A stretch of 64,000 bases of DNA from Streptomyces qinglanensis (GCF_900111245.1 NZ_FOGO01000001.1:744001-808000), one strand, 5' to 3'; counted from the stretch's first letter, positions 15,635 to 24,458 are shown. The notes: generated from the letters alone by a model not told the origin. Numbers and translations are program-made.

Positions 15635-16816
15635 TCATACCGCGCGACACCAATCCGCGTAGTTGGAAAGATCCTCACGGTCGGCACGCTTCAACCGGCG
15701 CAGTGTGGCGATGTCCTCGCGCACCCACCTGTGGTCCCGAGCGTGCTGCGGGGCGATCCTCCGAGCGACCTTCAGCGACTCGAACGCATCGTCCACCAGT
15801 CCAGCCCACAACTGAGCACGGCCTACCTCGATGTAGAAGCCCGAGCGGCGTTCGGCCGGCAGACCGCGAGGGGGAGCCCACTCGTGCGCGAGGTCCAGAG
15901 CCCGTTGAAGGTGTCGGCCACCGAGACTCACGGCCAGGGAGACCTCGTGGGCGCGAACCGATGACGGGCCGAACGCAGTCCCGTAGTAGACCCCTTCCGG
16001 TACCGCATCGGCGCAGCAGCGAGCCTCGCCGATATGCATCATTGCGGTGTCCTCGCGCCCTGCTCGGCCCGCGATGACCGCAGCCCGCATGTGCAAGGTC
16101 CCCCGGGCGGCGACCTCTGGGGCGCCGGATGTGCGAGGAGCAGTGTCCAGGGCTGTTTCCAGTGCGCGCAACCCCGGTTCGTGTGCCTGGGCCGCGAAGA
16201 ACGTCTCAGTACGCACGTAGGCGACAACCGCATCAAGCAGCGGATCCTCTGCTGCTGGCGCGGCCCACCGCATCAACTCCACCAGCCGCGCCGACAGGTC
16301 GCGGTAACTGAACTTGTAGGTCACCGCGTCCGCTGTGCGGTACGCCGCTACCAGCAGCCGGGCAACCTCCAGCCGATCCGCCCCGCGGGCTGCGTCCAAC
16401 GCCCGCGCGAGCTCCTCCAGCAGACCTGGCCCCTTGCGGGCGATGCGCAGATACTGGGCCCCGATCCGCCAGTCGACTGCCTCTGAGACTGCCGCACGCA
16501 GCTCGTCGAGGGAACGTACTGGTCCGTCTTCCGGGAGATCATACGCTGCAATCGCCCGGGACAGCTCGGGGATCTCGTCGTGCACTCGCGAGTCAGTGTG
16601 CCCGCGGTGGCCCAGCAGACGCGCCGGATCCACGCTCAAGGCCGTGGCCAGCGCTTCGATCACGTCGTCTCCGGGCAGTCGCGCACCTCGCTCGATCGCG
16701 CGCACCATGCTGTAGGAGACGCCCGCTGCATCGGCCAGTTCCTTCTGCGTCAAGCGGGCGAGTCGGCGGGCAGCAGTGACACGTTCCCCGATTCCCTGGC
16801 GCGGATCAACGGGCAT
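15635..16816 (-). CDS. XRE-family regulator with helical-repeat domain
   Basis: This 393-residue protein has an N-terminal HTH_3 at about residues 8-65 (RVTAARRLARLTQKELADAAGV split around the turn, then SYSMVRAIERGARLPGD). The rest is all-helical with TPR-like repeats (AHEPGLRALETALDTAP, EDTAMMHIGEARCCAD, DDAFESLKVARRIAPQHA). Proteins of this shape regulate small operons, integrative elements and toxin-like loci in streptomycetes. It heads a minus-strand run of six coupled small genes. An imperfect dyad (CCGTTCTGTG at 16826-16835 against CACACGGAACGG at 16840-16851) lies 10 bp upstream of the start and could be its own operator. Confidence 0.85.
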   Translation of the reverse strand: MPVDPRQGIGERVTAARRLARLTQKELADAAGVSYSMVRAIERGARLPGDDVIEALATALSVDPARLLGHRGHTDSRVHDEIPELSRAIAAYDLPEDGPVRSLDELRAAVSEAVDWRIGAQYLRIARKGPGLLEELARALDAARGADRLEVARLLVAAYRTADAVTYKFSYRDLSARLVELMRWAAPAAEDPLLDAVVAYVRTETFFAAQAHEPGLRALETALDTAPRTSGAPEVAARGTLHMRAAVIAGRAGREDTAMMHIGEARCCADAVPEGVYYGTAFGPSSVRAHEVSLAVSLGGRHLQRALDLAHEWAPPRGLPAERRSGFYIEVGRAQLWAGLVDDAFESLKVARRIAPQHARDHRWVREDIATLRRLKRADREDLSNYADWCRAV

Positions 16817-16857
16817 ACCGGTACTCCGTTCTGTGCAGCCACACGGAACGGTAGCGC

Positions 16858-16896
16858 GTGGTGCCCCTTCAGGCTGAGCCTTTGATGGGGCACCAC
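16858..16896 (-). terminator. hairpin after the HAD gene
   Basis: GTGGTGCCCC (16858-16867) and GGGGCACCAC (16887-16896) form a perfect 10-bp stem, with a smaller AGGCT/AGCCT-like stem inside the loop. It begins 2 bp after the HAD stop codon, so it probably terminates that transcript before the XRE promoter region. Confidence 0.65.
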
Positions 16897-16898
16897 GC

Positions 16899-17534
16899 CT
16901 AAGAAGTCAGGGCCTCGGGCAAGTCGAGAATGCTGCTGACGCAGAAGTCCGGTGCCGGGTTATCCGTGTCCGCCCACAGGTGACCCCAGGGGCCACGGCG
17001 TAGCAGGCAGGTGCGCAGTCCAGCGCTCGCAGCCGGCGCCACATCGTTCGCCGGGTGGTCGCCCACGTACAAGGTGGCGGCTGGGTCACTGCCCACGGTG
17101 GCCAGGACGCGGGCGAAGAAGCGGACATCGGGCTTGGCGCACCCCCACTCTCCGGAGGTGGAGACCGTCTCGGCTGGCAGGTCGAGGTCCCGCAGAAGGC
17201 GACCCGCGCGAGCGGTCTGGTTCCCGGCGATGTGTACCTGGTAGCCAGCGGCGCGGAGAGCTGTCAGGCCGGGGCGTACATCGTCGTACAGATCCGAGTC
17301 ATCCAGCACCTCACCGAAGCCTGCGGTGTCCATACGTGCGCGCTCGGCAGCCACGTCTATGCCGGGGCGCAGTAGCTGGATGGCGTCAGCGTTGTCTCGT
17401 CCTTGAGCGACTACGGCGCCGACGAGAGCGGAGAGAGTGTGTCGCGGGACGTCGAGCCAGTCGGCCCAGCGCCCCCAGTAGCGGTCGTCGCGGGTGAGGG
17501 TCTCGCCGACGTCGAAGACGATGCTGGTAATCAT
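16899..17534 (-). CDS. HAD-superfamily hydrolase
   Basis: The 211-residue protein has all four HAD motifs: an altered motif I IVFDVGETLTRDDR (nucleophile Asp8, with Glu where the second Asp usually is), motif II in the GNQT region (VHIAGNQTARAG), Lys in CAKPDVRFFARVL, and motif IV LYVGDHPANDVAPAASAG. A Glu at the second position of motif I (DVGET) is common in one HAD subgroup that includes dehalogenase-like and phosphatase members, so catalysis is not excluded. It is a small cap-1 type phosphatase of unknown substrate, alone between a terminator and a small divergent gene. Confidence 0.88.
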   Translation of the reverse strand: MITSIVFDVGETLTRDDRYWGRWADWLDVPRHTLSALVGAVVAQGRDNADAIQLLRPGIDVAAERARMDTAGFGEVLDDSDLYDDVRPGLTALRAAGYQVHIAGNQTARAGRLLRDLDLPAETVSTSGEWGCAKPDVRFFARVLATVGSDPAATLYVGDHPANDVAPAASAGLRTCLLRRGPWGHLWADTDNPAPDFCVSSILDLPEALTS

Positions 17535-17753
17535 CAGCGTCAGGCTACGGGTGTCCTGCTCTGTAGCGGTGGGGTCCGCCGGGTCTGCGAGATGCGGACC
17601 GGGCGCTGCGGGCGCACGGTGGTGTCATGGCACCGATCACCGTGCATCCGCCCGACGCCGAGGGTGGTCGGGCGGGTGGTGGTCCGCGGGATGTCCTCGA
17701 CCTGCTGGAGGGAGTCGGCCTGGAGGCCAGTCGGCCCGCTAAGTTCCTCGCCC

Positions 17754-18011
17754 ATGAACACATCTCAGCACGTCAAGCTGCGCCTTGGGTTCTTCGAAGG
17801 CTTCGAGGTCGTCACCGGCCTCCTCCGCGACAGCGGCGCCCACCGCATCGAATCTCGCTGCTTCGTCCTCGACCGTGACATGGACCCAGGCCAGACCACT
17901 GCACTCGTACAGCTCCTGGAATACAGCCACCGGCATGTCAGCCACCCCGTTCGGGTCGAAGCCCCAACGGTGAACGGGGCGGCCTACTCGGCACAGAGTG
18001 CGGAGCTGTAA
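17754..18011 (+). CDS. small hypothetical protein
   Basis: The 85-residue frame MNTSQHVKLRLGFFEGFEVV... has strong third-position GC bias on this strand, better than the opposing frame. Its sequence (LLRDSGAHRIESRCFVLDRD) reads as a mixed alpha/beta protein. It has no signal peptide and no clear Shine-Dalgarno. A divergent HAD gene starts 220 bp away. I do not recognise a family. Confidence 0.5.
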   Translation: MNTSQHVKLRLGFFEGFEVVTGLLRDSGAHRIESRCFVLDRDMDPGQTTALVQLLEYSHRHVSHPVRVEAPTVNGAAYSAQSAEL

Positions 18012-18496
18012 CGGTGGTGGGGAACCATCGCTGACTGGCGATGACCTACCGAGACGATGTCGCCCACCGGTACGTCCGGGTCCCAGCGCGGGGCCTGCAG
18101 GCTGTAGCAGACCCGGCCGGGCCCCGCTCGCTCTGCGGCCCGCGGGTGCCGTCCTTTCCGTCCGCGGCGAGGGGGGAGAGACAGCGGTGCCGCCTGCGCC
18201 GAGCACACTGCTCGGCCCGCCGTACCGGCCGTGCCGTCACCGCCGTCCACATACTTCTGACCTGCAGCTATTCAGGATGAAAGGTTCGGTGTGCTGGACC
18301 TACTCCGGCCCGGCGCAAATTCAGCCCCGAACTACTGCGCACTCCAGTCATTGCCTGCTCCACCGACGATCGAAGGTGTGGTGACGGCCTCGGATCGTCC
18401 GGCGGCAGAATGGACGATGACGCGAAAGCGCATGGCAGAGGCGCCCGCACACGCGGGAACACCCGTACGCGGGGACGGTGGCGCCCCGCCGGCCGG
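18012..18496. other. 485-bp stretch without a confident gene
   Basis: Open frames exist on both strands but none has a convincing start, codon pattern or family signature. A minus-strand frame of about 40 codons ending near 17984 (CYSLQAPRWDPDVPVGDIVS) looks protein-like and could be the remains of a small gene. The region is less GC-rich than its right flank and looks like decaying accessory sequence. Confidence 0.4.
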
Positions 18497-18730
18497 TCAG
18501 TCCTCCGGCGGGAAGACCGGTTCGCCCGTCCCGGCCAGGGTGAGGGAGATCGCCTCGACCGGGCAGCCCTCGGCGGCGGCCAGCACCTCCTCGGCCGGTT
18601 CCCGGTCGGGGACGACGGGGCGGGAGCGGCGGGCCGCGTCCAGCCGGAACGCCTCCGGTGCGCTGCTCACGCACATTCCCGACCCGACGCACAGGTCCCG
18701 GTCCACCTCGACATGCCAGCGATCGGTCAT
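18497..18730 (-). CDS. [3Fe-4S] ferredoxin
   Basis: The 77-residue protein has the three-cysteine pattern of actinomycete P450 ferredoxins: Cys14 and Cys20 in DLCVGSGMCVSSAPE and Cys56 in EGCPVEAI, one cysteine short of a [4Fe-4S] set. The start ATG (18730) follows GAGGGGAGGGCC. Such ferredoxins pass electrons to cytochromes P450. No P450 is adjacent, but a CYP125-like P450 lies 13 kb away behind the same type of operator that precedes the aldehyde dehydrogenase upstream of this gene, so the two may work together. It is downstream of the aldehyde dehydrogenase on the same strand, 171 bp apart. Confidence 0.9.
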   Translation of the reverse strand: MTDRWHVEVDRDLCVGSGMCVSSAPEAFRLDAARRSRPVVPDREPAEEVLAAAEGCPVEAISLTLAGTGEPVFPPED

Positions 18731-18901
18731 CGGCCCTCCCCTCCTCGGGTGTTCGCGCGGGCTGCGGCGGGGCGCCGCGCGGGTTTCGCAGGTGTGCACG
18801 GACTCCGCGGGGTCGGCGTTCCGGCCGGAGGCCGGACTCTGCGGGTTCCGCGGGTTCCGCGGGTTCCTCGGACTCTGCGGGCTCCGCGGGTGCGCTCGGG
18901 G

Positions 18902-20488
18902 TCATCCCTCCGCGGGCAGGTGGATCATCTTCTGCTCCAGGTACTCGGCGTACCCCTCGGGGCCGAACTCGCGTCCGATGCCGGAGTTCTTGTAGCCGCC
19001 GAACGGGCCGAGCATGTCGAGGCTGAAGGTGTTCACGGAGTAGGTGCCGGTACGCACCCGGCGTGCGATGTCGATCCCGTGCTCCGTGTCGGCGGTCCAC
19101 ACGCTGCCGGAGAGGCCGTAGTCGGAGTCGTCGGCGATGCGGACCGCTTCGGCCTCGTCCTCGTAGGGCAGCAGGCAGACCACGGGGCCGAAGATCTCCT
19201 CGCGGGCGATCCGCATCGCGTTGTCGACGTCGCCGAAGAGCGTGGGTTCGACGTACCAGCCGGTGGGCATGGCCGCGGGACACCCGCCGCCCGCCAGGAC
19301 GGTGGCCCCCTCCCGGCGGCCGAGGGCGATGTAGTCGAGGGAGCGGCGGCGCTGGCGTTCGGCGACCAGCGGGCCGACCTCGGTCGCCGGGTCCAGCGGA
19401 TCGCCCACGGTCAGCGCCTCGGCGGCGGCCGTGAAGCGCTCGGCGATCTCGTCGTAGCGGCTGCGGGGTGCGAGGACGCGGGTCTGGGCCACGCACGCCT
19501 GGCCGTTGATCATCCAGGCGAACGGGGTGATGCCCGCGACCGCCGCGTCCAGGTCCGCGTCGGGCAGGATGACGGCGGCCGACTTGCCGCCCAACTCCAG
19601 TGTGACTCGCGTCAGATGGCGGGAGGCGACTTCCATGACCCGCTTTCCGGCGGCCACCGAGCCGGTGAAGGACACCTTGTCCACGCCCGGGTGCCCCACG
19701 AGGTACTCGCTCACCTCGCGGTCCGCGGGGAGGATCGACAGCACGCCCGGGGGCAGCCCGGCCTCGTCCACGATCCGGGCGAGCAGATAGGCGTCCAGCG
19801 GCGTCTCCGGCGAGACCTTCAGCACCGCCGAGCAGCCGGCCAGCAGCGCGGGCGCCAGCTTCGCGGCGGCGGTGAACTGGGGCACGTTCCACGGGACCAC
19901 GGCCGCCACCACCCCCACCGGCTCCCGGCGGACGAGCAGCGGCCCCAGCGCCCCGGCCCGCCGCTCCTCGTGCGGGAAGTCGGCCGCGATCTTCAGCGCG
20001 GAGTCCCACACCATCATCGCGGCCAGCGCCTGCACCAGCAGCCCCGAGGTGCGGGGGCTGCCGTTCTGGGCGCTGACGAGGTCGGCGATCTCCTCGCTGC
20101 GGGCGGCGAACGCGTCCCGGATCCGGGCGACGGTCTCGATCCGCTCGGCCAGCGGCAGCCCGGCCCACACCCCGGAGTCGAAGGACTCGCGCGCGGCCCG
20201 TACCGCGCGGTCCACGTCCTCGCGTGCAGCGGCCGGCACGCGGCCGATGGGCCGCTCGGTGTGCGGGGAGACCACCTCGATCGTCTCCGCGCCCGCCGGG
20301 TCGGTGAAGGCGCCGCCGATGTAGAGCTGCCGGTGCTCGGTGTACGCGAGGCCGGCACTCCCACCGGAGTCGGCAGTCCCACCGGGGCCGGCGCTTCCAT
20401 CGGAGCCGGCATTCCCGCCGGAGCCGCCGGGGTTGTCGGGGCCGTGGGGGCCGTGGGGGCCGTGGGGGCCTTCGGGGTTGTCCGTCAT
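18902..20488 (-). CDS. aldehyde dehydrogenase family protein
   Basis: This is a 528-residue NAD(P)+-dependent aldehyde dehydrogenase. Conserved parts are present: VVPWNVPQFTAAAKLAPALLAG, VSFTGSVAAGKRVME, the general-base motif LELGGKSAAVIL, the catalytic cysteine in NGQACVAQTRVLAP and EIFGPVVCLLPYEDE. The first 45 residues are a Gly/His/Pro/Ser low-complexity extension (GPHGPHGPHGP) absent from the family and probably a repeat expansion. It starts at ATG 20488, divergent from the metallo-hydrolase; the KstR-like site 20593-20612 lies between. A steroid or fatty aldehyde as substrate would fit the regulon, but this is inference. Its stop is followed by an EPAEPAEP-rich open stretch that I do not call as a gene. 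Confidence 0.92.
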   Translation of the reverse strand: MTDNPEGPHGPHGPHGPDNPGGSGGNAGSDGSAGPGGTADSGGSAGLAYTEHRQLYIGGAFTDPAGAETIEVVSPHTERPIGRVPAAAREDVDRAVRAARESFDSGVWAGLPLAERIETVARIRDAFAARSEEIADLVSAQNGSPRTSGLLVQALAAMMVWDSALKIAADFPHEERRAGALGPLLVRREPVGVVAAVVPWNVPQFTAAAKLAPALLAGCSAVLKVSPETPLDAYLLARIVDEAGLPPGVLSILPADREVSEYLVGHPGVDKVSFTGSVAAGKRVMEVASRHLTRVTLELGGKSAAVILPDADLDAAVAGITPFAWMINGQACVAQTRVLAPRSRYDEIAERFTAAAEALTVGDPLDPATEVGPLVAERQRRRSLDYIALGRREGATVLAGGGCPAAMPTGWYVEPTLFGDVDNAMRIAREEIFGPVVCLLPYEDEAEAVRIADDSDYGLSGSVWTADTEHGIDIARRVRTGTYSVNTFSLDMLGPFGGYKNSGIGREFGPEGYAEYLEQKMIHLPAEG

Positions 20489-20592
20489 GACCGTGCCCTC
20501 CCTCCTCCGGCCACCCTCCGGTGGCCGCGGCGCGCGTTCCGGGCACCCGACGTCCGCATGTGACGCCCGACACCTTGCTGACAGCGCATCAG

Positions 20593-20612
20593 AACTAGTA
20601 CCAGTTCTAGTT
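20593..20612. promoter_or_regulatory. KstR-like operator between ALDH and MBL-fold genes
   Basis: AACTAGTACCAGTTCTAGTT has perfect AACTAG/CTAGTT arms, and its core matches TnnAACnnGTTnnA except TAC for AAC. It is 18/20 identical to the site at 31220-31239 before the FadA5-like thiolase. It is 104 bp before the ALDH start and 70 bp before the MBL-fold start. Confidence 0.62.
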
Positions 20613-20682
20613 CCAGGGAACAATGCCTCTGCCGGCCCGCCAACCGTCCCGCTCGCGCACACCATCGGGGGAGCTGCCGTCC

Positions 20683-21735
20683 ATGACGAACGAGCCGCAG
20701 GTCACGAAGCACGGGGGCGGGATCTGGAGCATCCCGGTGCCCATTCCGGACAACCCCCTGGGCCACACTCTCGTCCACGTGATCGAGACGGACGCCGGTC
20801 CCGTGCTGATTGACACCGGCTGGGACGACCCGGCCTCCTGGCAGGCGCTGCGCGACGGCCTCGCCGCGTGCGGCACCTCGGTCAACGCGCTGCACGGAGT
20901 GCTCGTCACCCACCACCACCCCGACCACCACGGCCTGTCCGCACGGGTGCGGGAGGAGTCGGGCGCCTGGATCGCCCTGCACGAGGCGGACGCCGCCGTC
21001 GTCCGGCGGACCCGCGACGTGGACCCGAGCCGGTGGCTGGGCTACCTCGTCGAGAAGCTCGCGGCTGCCGGTGCCCCCGACACCCATACGGCGCCGCTGC
21101 GCGCGGCCCTCGCGGAGGGCCGGGGCGGGCGGCCGCCCGGGAGACGGGCCGCGCTGCCCGACCGGGGGATCGAGCCGAACGCGCTGGTCGCTCTGCCGGG
21201 CCGGCGGCTGCGCGCGGTCTGGACCCCGGGGCACACGCCAGGACATGTGTGCCTGCACCTGGAGGAGCGGCATCCGGGGCGGGCGGGACCGGGCGGGCGG
21301 CTCTTCTCCGGGGACCATCTGCTGCCGACCATCAGCCCGCACATCGGCCTCTACGAGGAACCGGACGACGACGGGAGCAGCGACCCGCTCGGCGACTACC
21401 TCGACTCCCTGGAGCGGATAGCCGACCTGCGGCCCGCCGAGGTGCTGCCCGCGCACCAGTACGCCTTCTCGGACGCGCGGGCCCGCGTCGACGCGCTCAC
21501 CGCACACCACGCGGAGCGCCTCTCGGATCTGCGAGCACTGCTCACGCAGCGGGATCTCACCCCCTGGCAACTCGCCGAGTCCATGCGCTGGAACCGCCCC
21601 TGGGAGCAGATTCCGTTCGGATCCCGCACCATCGCCGTCGCCGAGGCCGAGGCCCATCTGCGCCGGCTGGTCAAGCTCGGCCACGCGGAAGCCGTATCCG
21701 GGAGCCATCCCGTGGCCTACCGGGCGACCGGCTGA
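20683..21735 (+). CDS. MBL-fold metallo-hydrolase
   Basis: The 350-residue protein from ATG 20683 has the binuclear metal site of the metallo-beta-lactamase fold: HxHxDH in VTHHHPDHHGLSARV, a further His in TPGHTPGHVC, the Asp of LFSGDHLLPT and a final His in VLPAHQYAF. The C-terminal 80 residues are a winged-helix-like tail (LTPWQLAESMRW... RRLVKLGHAEAV) as in LACTB2-like hydrolases. The frame is open to an ATG at 20623, but that start lies only 10 bp after the operator, and GGGGGAG stands 9 bases before 20683. Divergent from ALDH over a KstR-like site. A thioesterase or lactonase role is possible; the substrate is unknown. Confidence 0.88.
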   Translation: MTNEPQVTKHGGGIWSIPVPIPDNPLGHTLVHVIETDAGPVLIDTGWDDPASWQALRDGLAACGTSVNALHGVLVTHHHPDHHGLSARVREESGAWIALHEADAAVVRRTRDVDPSRWLGYLVEKLAAAGAPDTHTAPLRAALAEGRGGRPPGRRAALPDRGIEPNALVALPGRRLRAVWTPGHTPGHVCLHLEERHPGRAGPGGRLFSGDHLLPTISPHIGLYEEPDDDGSSDPLGDYLDSLERIADLRPAEVLPAHQYAFSDARARVDALTAHHAERLSDLRALLTQRDLTPWQLAESMRWNRPWEQIPFGSRTIAVAEAEAHLRRLVKLGHAEAVSGSHPVAYRATG

Positions 21736-21924
21736 CCCGGCGGCCCCGTCACCGGCCGGCCCGGCAACCCCCGTCACCGGGACCGCACGGCCGGGCCGCG
21801 GTCCGCCGCCGTACGCCCGCGGACCGGACCGCCCACCACTTGCCGCACGCCCGCGGACCGGACCGCCCACCATGGCCGCAAGCCTGCGTACCGGGCCGAC
21901 CCGACAGCCGCGCGAGCCACCCGG

Positions 21925-22125
21925 CTACAGTGGCCGACAGCCAGACAACGCCTCCGCCCGGGGGAAGCCGGTGCGAATCCGGCGCTGACCCGCAACCGTG
22001 AGCGGTCCGCCACACCGTCGCGTACGTCGGACACAGATCGCGTCCCGCGATCCGTCCCGCGTCCGCCGCGCGGCACGGCCGACCGCGAGCCGGAGCGCCC
22101 GTGCGGAGGCGGGCTCCTGTGGCCG
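21925..22125 (+). ncRNA. cobalamin (B12) riboswitch
   Basis: The core GGGGAAGCCGGTGCGAATCC at 21961-21980 runs into GGCGCTGACCCGCAACCGTGA (21981-22001), the signature of cobalamin riboswitches. An upstream ACAGTGGCC and a downstream GAGCCGGAGCGCCC (about 22088) fit flanking conserved boxes. Ends are approximate. It precedes a five-gene operon that encodes a secreted alpha-toroid protein and an ECF transporter, and should repress it when cobalamin is plentiful. Confidence 0.88.
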
Positions 22126-22260
22126 CCCAGGCCACCGGCCCGTCGAGGTATACGGAGCCGAGCCCGGTGCACCGCGGTGCGGGCCGCGCAGTCGCGCGCC
22201 CGCCCGGCGGGGCGGCCGTGCCCGGCTGCGGTCCGCTCCCGTCATCGAAAGGCATCCGCA

Positions 22261-23592
22261 ATGTCACCGCGCCGCCGCCGCGCCACGGTCCTCGCCGCCG
22301 CCACCGTGCTGAGCGCGGCCGCCGCACCCGTGGCATCCGCCGCCGCACCCGCCGCGACAGCCACGTCCGTCGCGGCGTCCCCGGCCCGGACCACGGCGTC
22401 CGAGCTCCCGGACGGTCTCTACGGAACGGCCGACCCCAAGTACGACGGAGTGTGGCGGCAGTCGATGGCGCTGCTCGCACTGGACGGCGCGGAGGCCGTC
22501 CCCGCACGGAAGGCCGTGGACTGGCTCACCGGCCAGCAGTGCGCCGACGGCTCGTTCACCGCGTATCGCGCCGAACCCGGCAAGAAGTGCGACCCGGACG
22601 AAACCCCGGCGGACGTCAACGCGACCGCGCTGGCCGTCCAGGCGCTCGCCGCCGTGGGTGGCCGGAGCGACGCGGTGCGCGAGGGGCTGGAGTGGCTGGA
22701 CTCGATCCAGAACAAGGACGGCGGCTGGGGCTTCGGGCCGCACGCCGACTCGGACGCCAACTCCACCTCGCTGGTCATCGGCGCGCTGCAGGCCGCGGGC
22801 CGGAACCCCGCGAAGACCACGGCCGAGGGCGGCGGCTCGCCCTACGACGCACTGCTGTCCTTCCAGCTCACCTGCGGCTCGAAGGGGATCGAGGACGCCC
22901 CGGGCGCCCAGGGCGCGTTCGCCTACCAGCCGGACAAGAAGGGCAGGCTCGCGCCGAACAACGACGCCACAGCGGCCGCCGTCCTGGCCGCGCTGGGCGA
23001 GGGCGCGCTGCCCGAACCACCGGCCGAGGACGCCGAGAACACCCCGGTCACGCCGCTGAAGTGCGCTTCGGGCGCGGACCAGGAGAGCGGGAAGGGCGTC
23101 CCGGGCGGCCGCAAGGCAGCCGCGGGCGCGGGAGCCGCCCACCTGGCCGCGACGCTGAAGAAGAACGGCGGTCACTTCACCTCGGTGGCGCCGGGCTCCT
23201 CCGACGAGCAGCCCGACTACGCGAACACCGCGGACGCCGTTGTCGCGCTGGCCGCGGGCGGGCACCGGGACGCAGCCGCCTCCTCGCTGTCCTGGCTGGC
23301 CGACAACCTCGGCAAGTGGGACAAGGCGCGAAACGATCCGGCCGCCATCAGTTCCCTGATGCTGGCCTCCCGCGCCACGGGCGGCGACCCCGCCGAACTC
23401 GGCGGCACCGACCTCCTCTCCCGCCTCAACCACACCGGCCCGAAGCCCGCCAAGATGCCCGAGGACGACGCCTCCGAGAAGAAGGACTCCGGCGCCACCA
23501 TCCCCATCTGGGCCTTCGTCCTGATCGGCCTCGCCGTCGGTGCCGGATTCGGCATCCTGCTGAGCGGCCGCCGCAAGAGGCAGCAGCCGTGA
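22261..23592 (+). CDS. secreted, membrane-anchored alpha-toroid (prenyltransferase-repeat) protein, putative cobalamin binder
   Basis: The 443-residue protein has a signal peptide (MSPRRRRATVLAAATVL..., cleavage near ASAAAPA), then repeats of the prenyltransferase/squalene-cyclase type: KAVDWLTGQQCADGSF, GLEWLDSIQNKDGGWGFGP, TSLVIGALQAAG, and further DxTAxAVLAALG and ADAVVALAAGGH units. It ends with a linker, one membrane helix (PIWAFVLIGLAVGAGFGILL) and RRKRQQP, so it should sit on the outer face of the cell membrane. It is the first gene after the B12 riboswitch. Mammalian intrinsic factor and transcobalamin share this alpha6-alpha6 toroid fold, so I infer that this is a surface cobalamin-binding protein that feeds the ECF transporter. 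Confidence 0.85.
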   Translation: MSPRRRRATVLAAATVLSAAAAPVASAAAPAATATSVAASPARTTASELPDGLYGTADPKYDGVWRQSMALLALDGAEAVPARKAVDWLTGQQCADGSFTAYRAEPGKKCDPDETPADVNATALAVQALAAVGGRSDAVREGLEWLDSIQNKDGGWGFGPHADSDANSTSLVIGALQAAGRNPAKTTAEGGGSPYDALLSFQLTCGSKGIEDAPGAQGAFAYQPDKKGRLAPNNDATAAAVLAALGEGALPEPPAEDAENTPVTPLKCASGADQESGKGVPGGRKAAAGAGAAHLAATLKKNGGHFTSVAPGSSDEQPDYANTADAVVALAAGGHRDAAASSLSWLADNLGKWDKARNDPAAISSLMLASRATGGDPAELGGTDLLSRLNHTGPKPAKMPEDDASEKKDSGATIPIWAFVLIGLAVGAGFGILLSGRRKRQQP

Positions 23593-24455
23593 GGGCCCGG
23601 ATCCCCGCCGGCGCCGTGAAAGCCCGGATTCCCGCCGGGAGCTGCGGACTCGGCACGGGCGACCGGGCGGCGACGCGGAACCGGGCTCCGCGGTGGGGTG
23701 CGACCGCGGCGGCCGCGCTCGCGGGCCTCGCGGCGCTCGCCGCCCTCGTCGTGCTCCCGGCCCCGGAGGCGCACGCCGCCACCGCGCGGCTGCCCGCCGC
23801 CGAGTCGAGCGGCTACCGCTACTGGTCCTTCTGGCAGCGGCAGGAGAACGGTTCCTGGTCGTACGCCACCGAGGGACCGGCCACCCAGCGCCCCGAGGAC
23901 GGAGACGTCCTGGGCTTCCGCTTCGCGCTGAGCGAGGATTCCGACCAGGCCGACAAGCCGCGCGGCGCCGTCGGTTTCGCCGCCGCCTGCGACGGGACGA
24001 AGGCCGGGAAGGAGAGCAAGCGGGTGGCCGTGCGGATCGACTTCGGGACCCGCGCGGACGCACCCGGCGGCGAGTCCGGAGACCCGCCCGCTGCCCGTAC
24101 CGGCTGCGCCCGCATACCGGAGAGCGGCACCGCGGCCGACGCCCTCGCCAAAGTGGCCTCCCCCCTGCGTTACAACGCGGACGCCCTGCTGTGCGCCATC
24201 GACGGCTACCCCGCGAAGGGGTGCGGCGAACAGGCGGAGGGCAGCGGCGGAAGCGGCAAGAACGACGGCGAGGGTGACGGGGGTCAGGGGGACGGCGAGG
24301 GGAGCGCGGACACCGGGGGCCGGAGCGCGGACGGCGAGGCCGACGGCGGTCAGGGGGACGGCGCGTCGACCGCGGCGGGGGTGGCGGCGGGTGCGGCGGC
24401 CGTGGCGATCCTCGGCGCCGCGGCCCTGTGGCAGGCCCGCCGCCGAAAGCGCTAG
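23589..24455 (+). CDS. secreted membrane-anchored protein of the SCO2322-like type in the B12-riboswitch operon
   Basis: From GTG 23589, overlapping the previous stop as GTGA, the product has 288 residues: an Arg-rich start and signal sequence (AAALAGLAALAALVVLPAPEA), a domain beginning SGYRYWSFWQRQENGSWSYA, then a long Gly/Glu/Asp repeat linker (about 24240-24370), and a C-terminal helix (AGVAAGAAAVAILGAAAL) with RRRKR. The YRYWSFW...G.W.YAT segment is what I remember of the streptomycete family named after SCO2322. It has two Cys pairs in the outer domain. Together with the toroid protein it may form the two parts of a surface cobalamin-capture device, comparable to the alpha and beta domains of transcobalamin; this is inference. 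Confidence 0.75.
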   Translation: MRARIPAGAVKARIPAGSCGLGTGDRAATRNRAPRWGATAAAALAGLAALAALVVLPAPEAHAATARLPAAESSGYRYWSFWQRQENGSWSYATEGPATQRPEDGDVLGFRFALSEDSDQADKPRGAVGFAAACDGTKAGKESKRVAVRIDFGTRADAPGGESGDPPAARTGCARIPESGTAADALAKVASPLRYNADALLCAIDGYPAKGCGEQAEGSGGSGKNDGEGDGGQGDGEGSADTGGRSADGEADGGQGDGASTAAGVAAGAAAVAILGAAALWQARRRKR

Positions 24456-24458
24456 CCG

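Noticed and set aside
13891..16816. CRISPR or toxin-antitoxin pair in the small-gene cluster
   Set aside because: No direct repeats with spacers and no recognisable toxin fold; I describe it only as an unassigned module.
18731..18901. EPAEPAEP-rich frame between ALDH and ferredoxin, joined to ALDH by an ATGA overlap
   Set aside because: Only low-complexity sequence from short repeats, without a domain; the overlap may be chance.
18348..20573. Long frame overlapping ALDH and ferredoxin
   Set aside because: A shadow of ALDH in another frame, with no family match.
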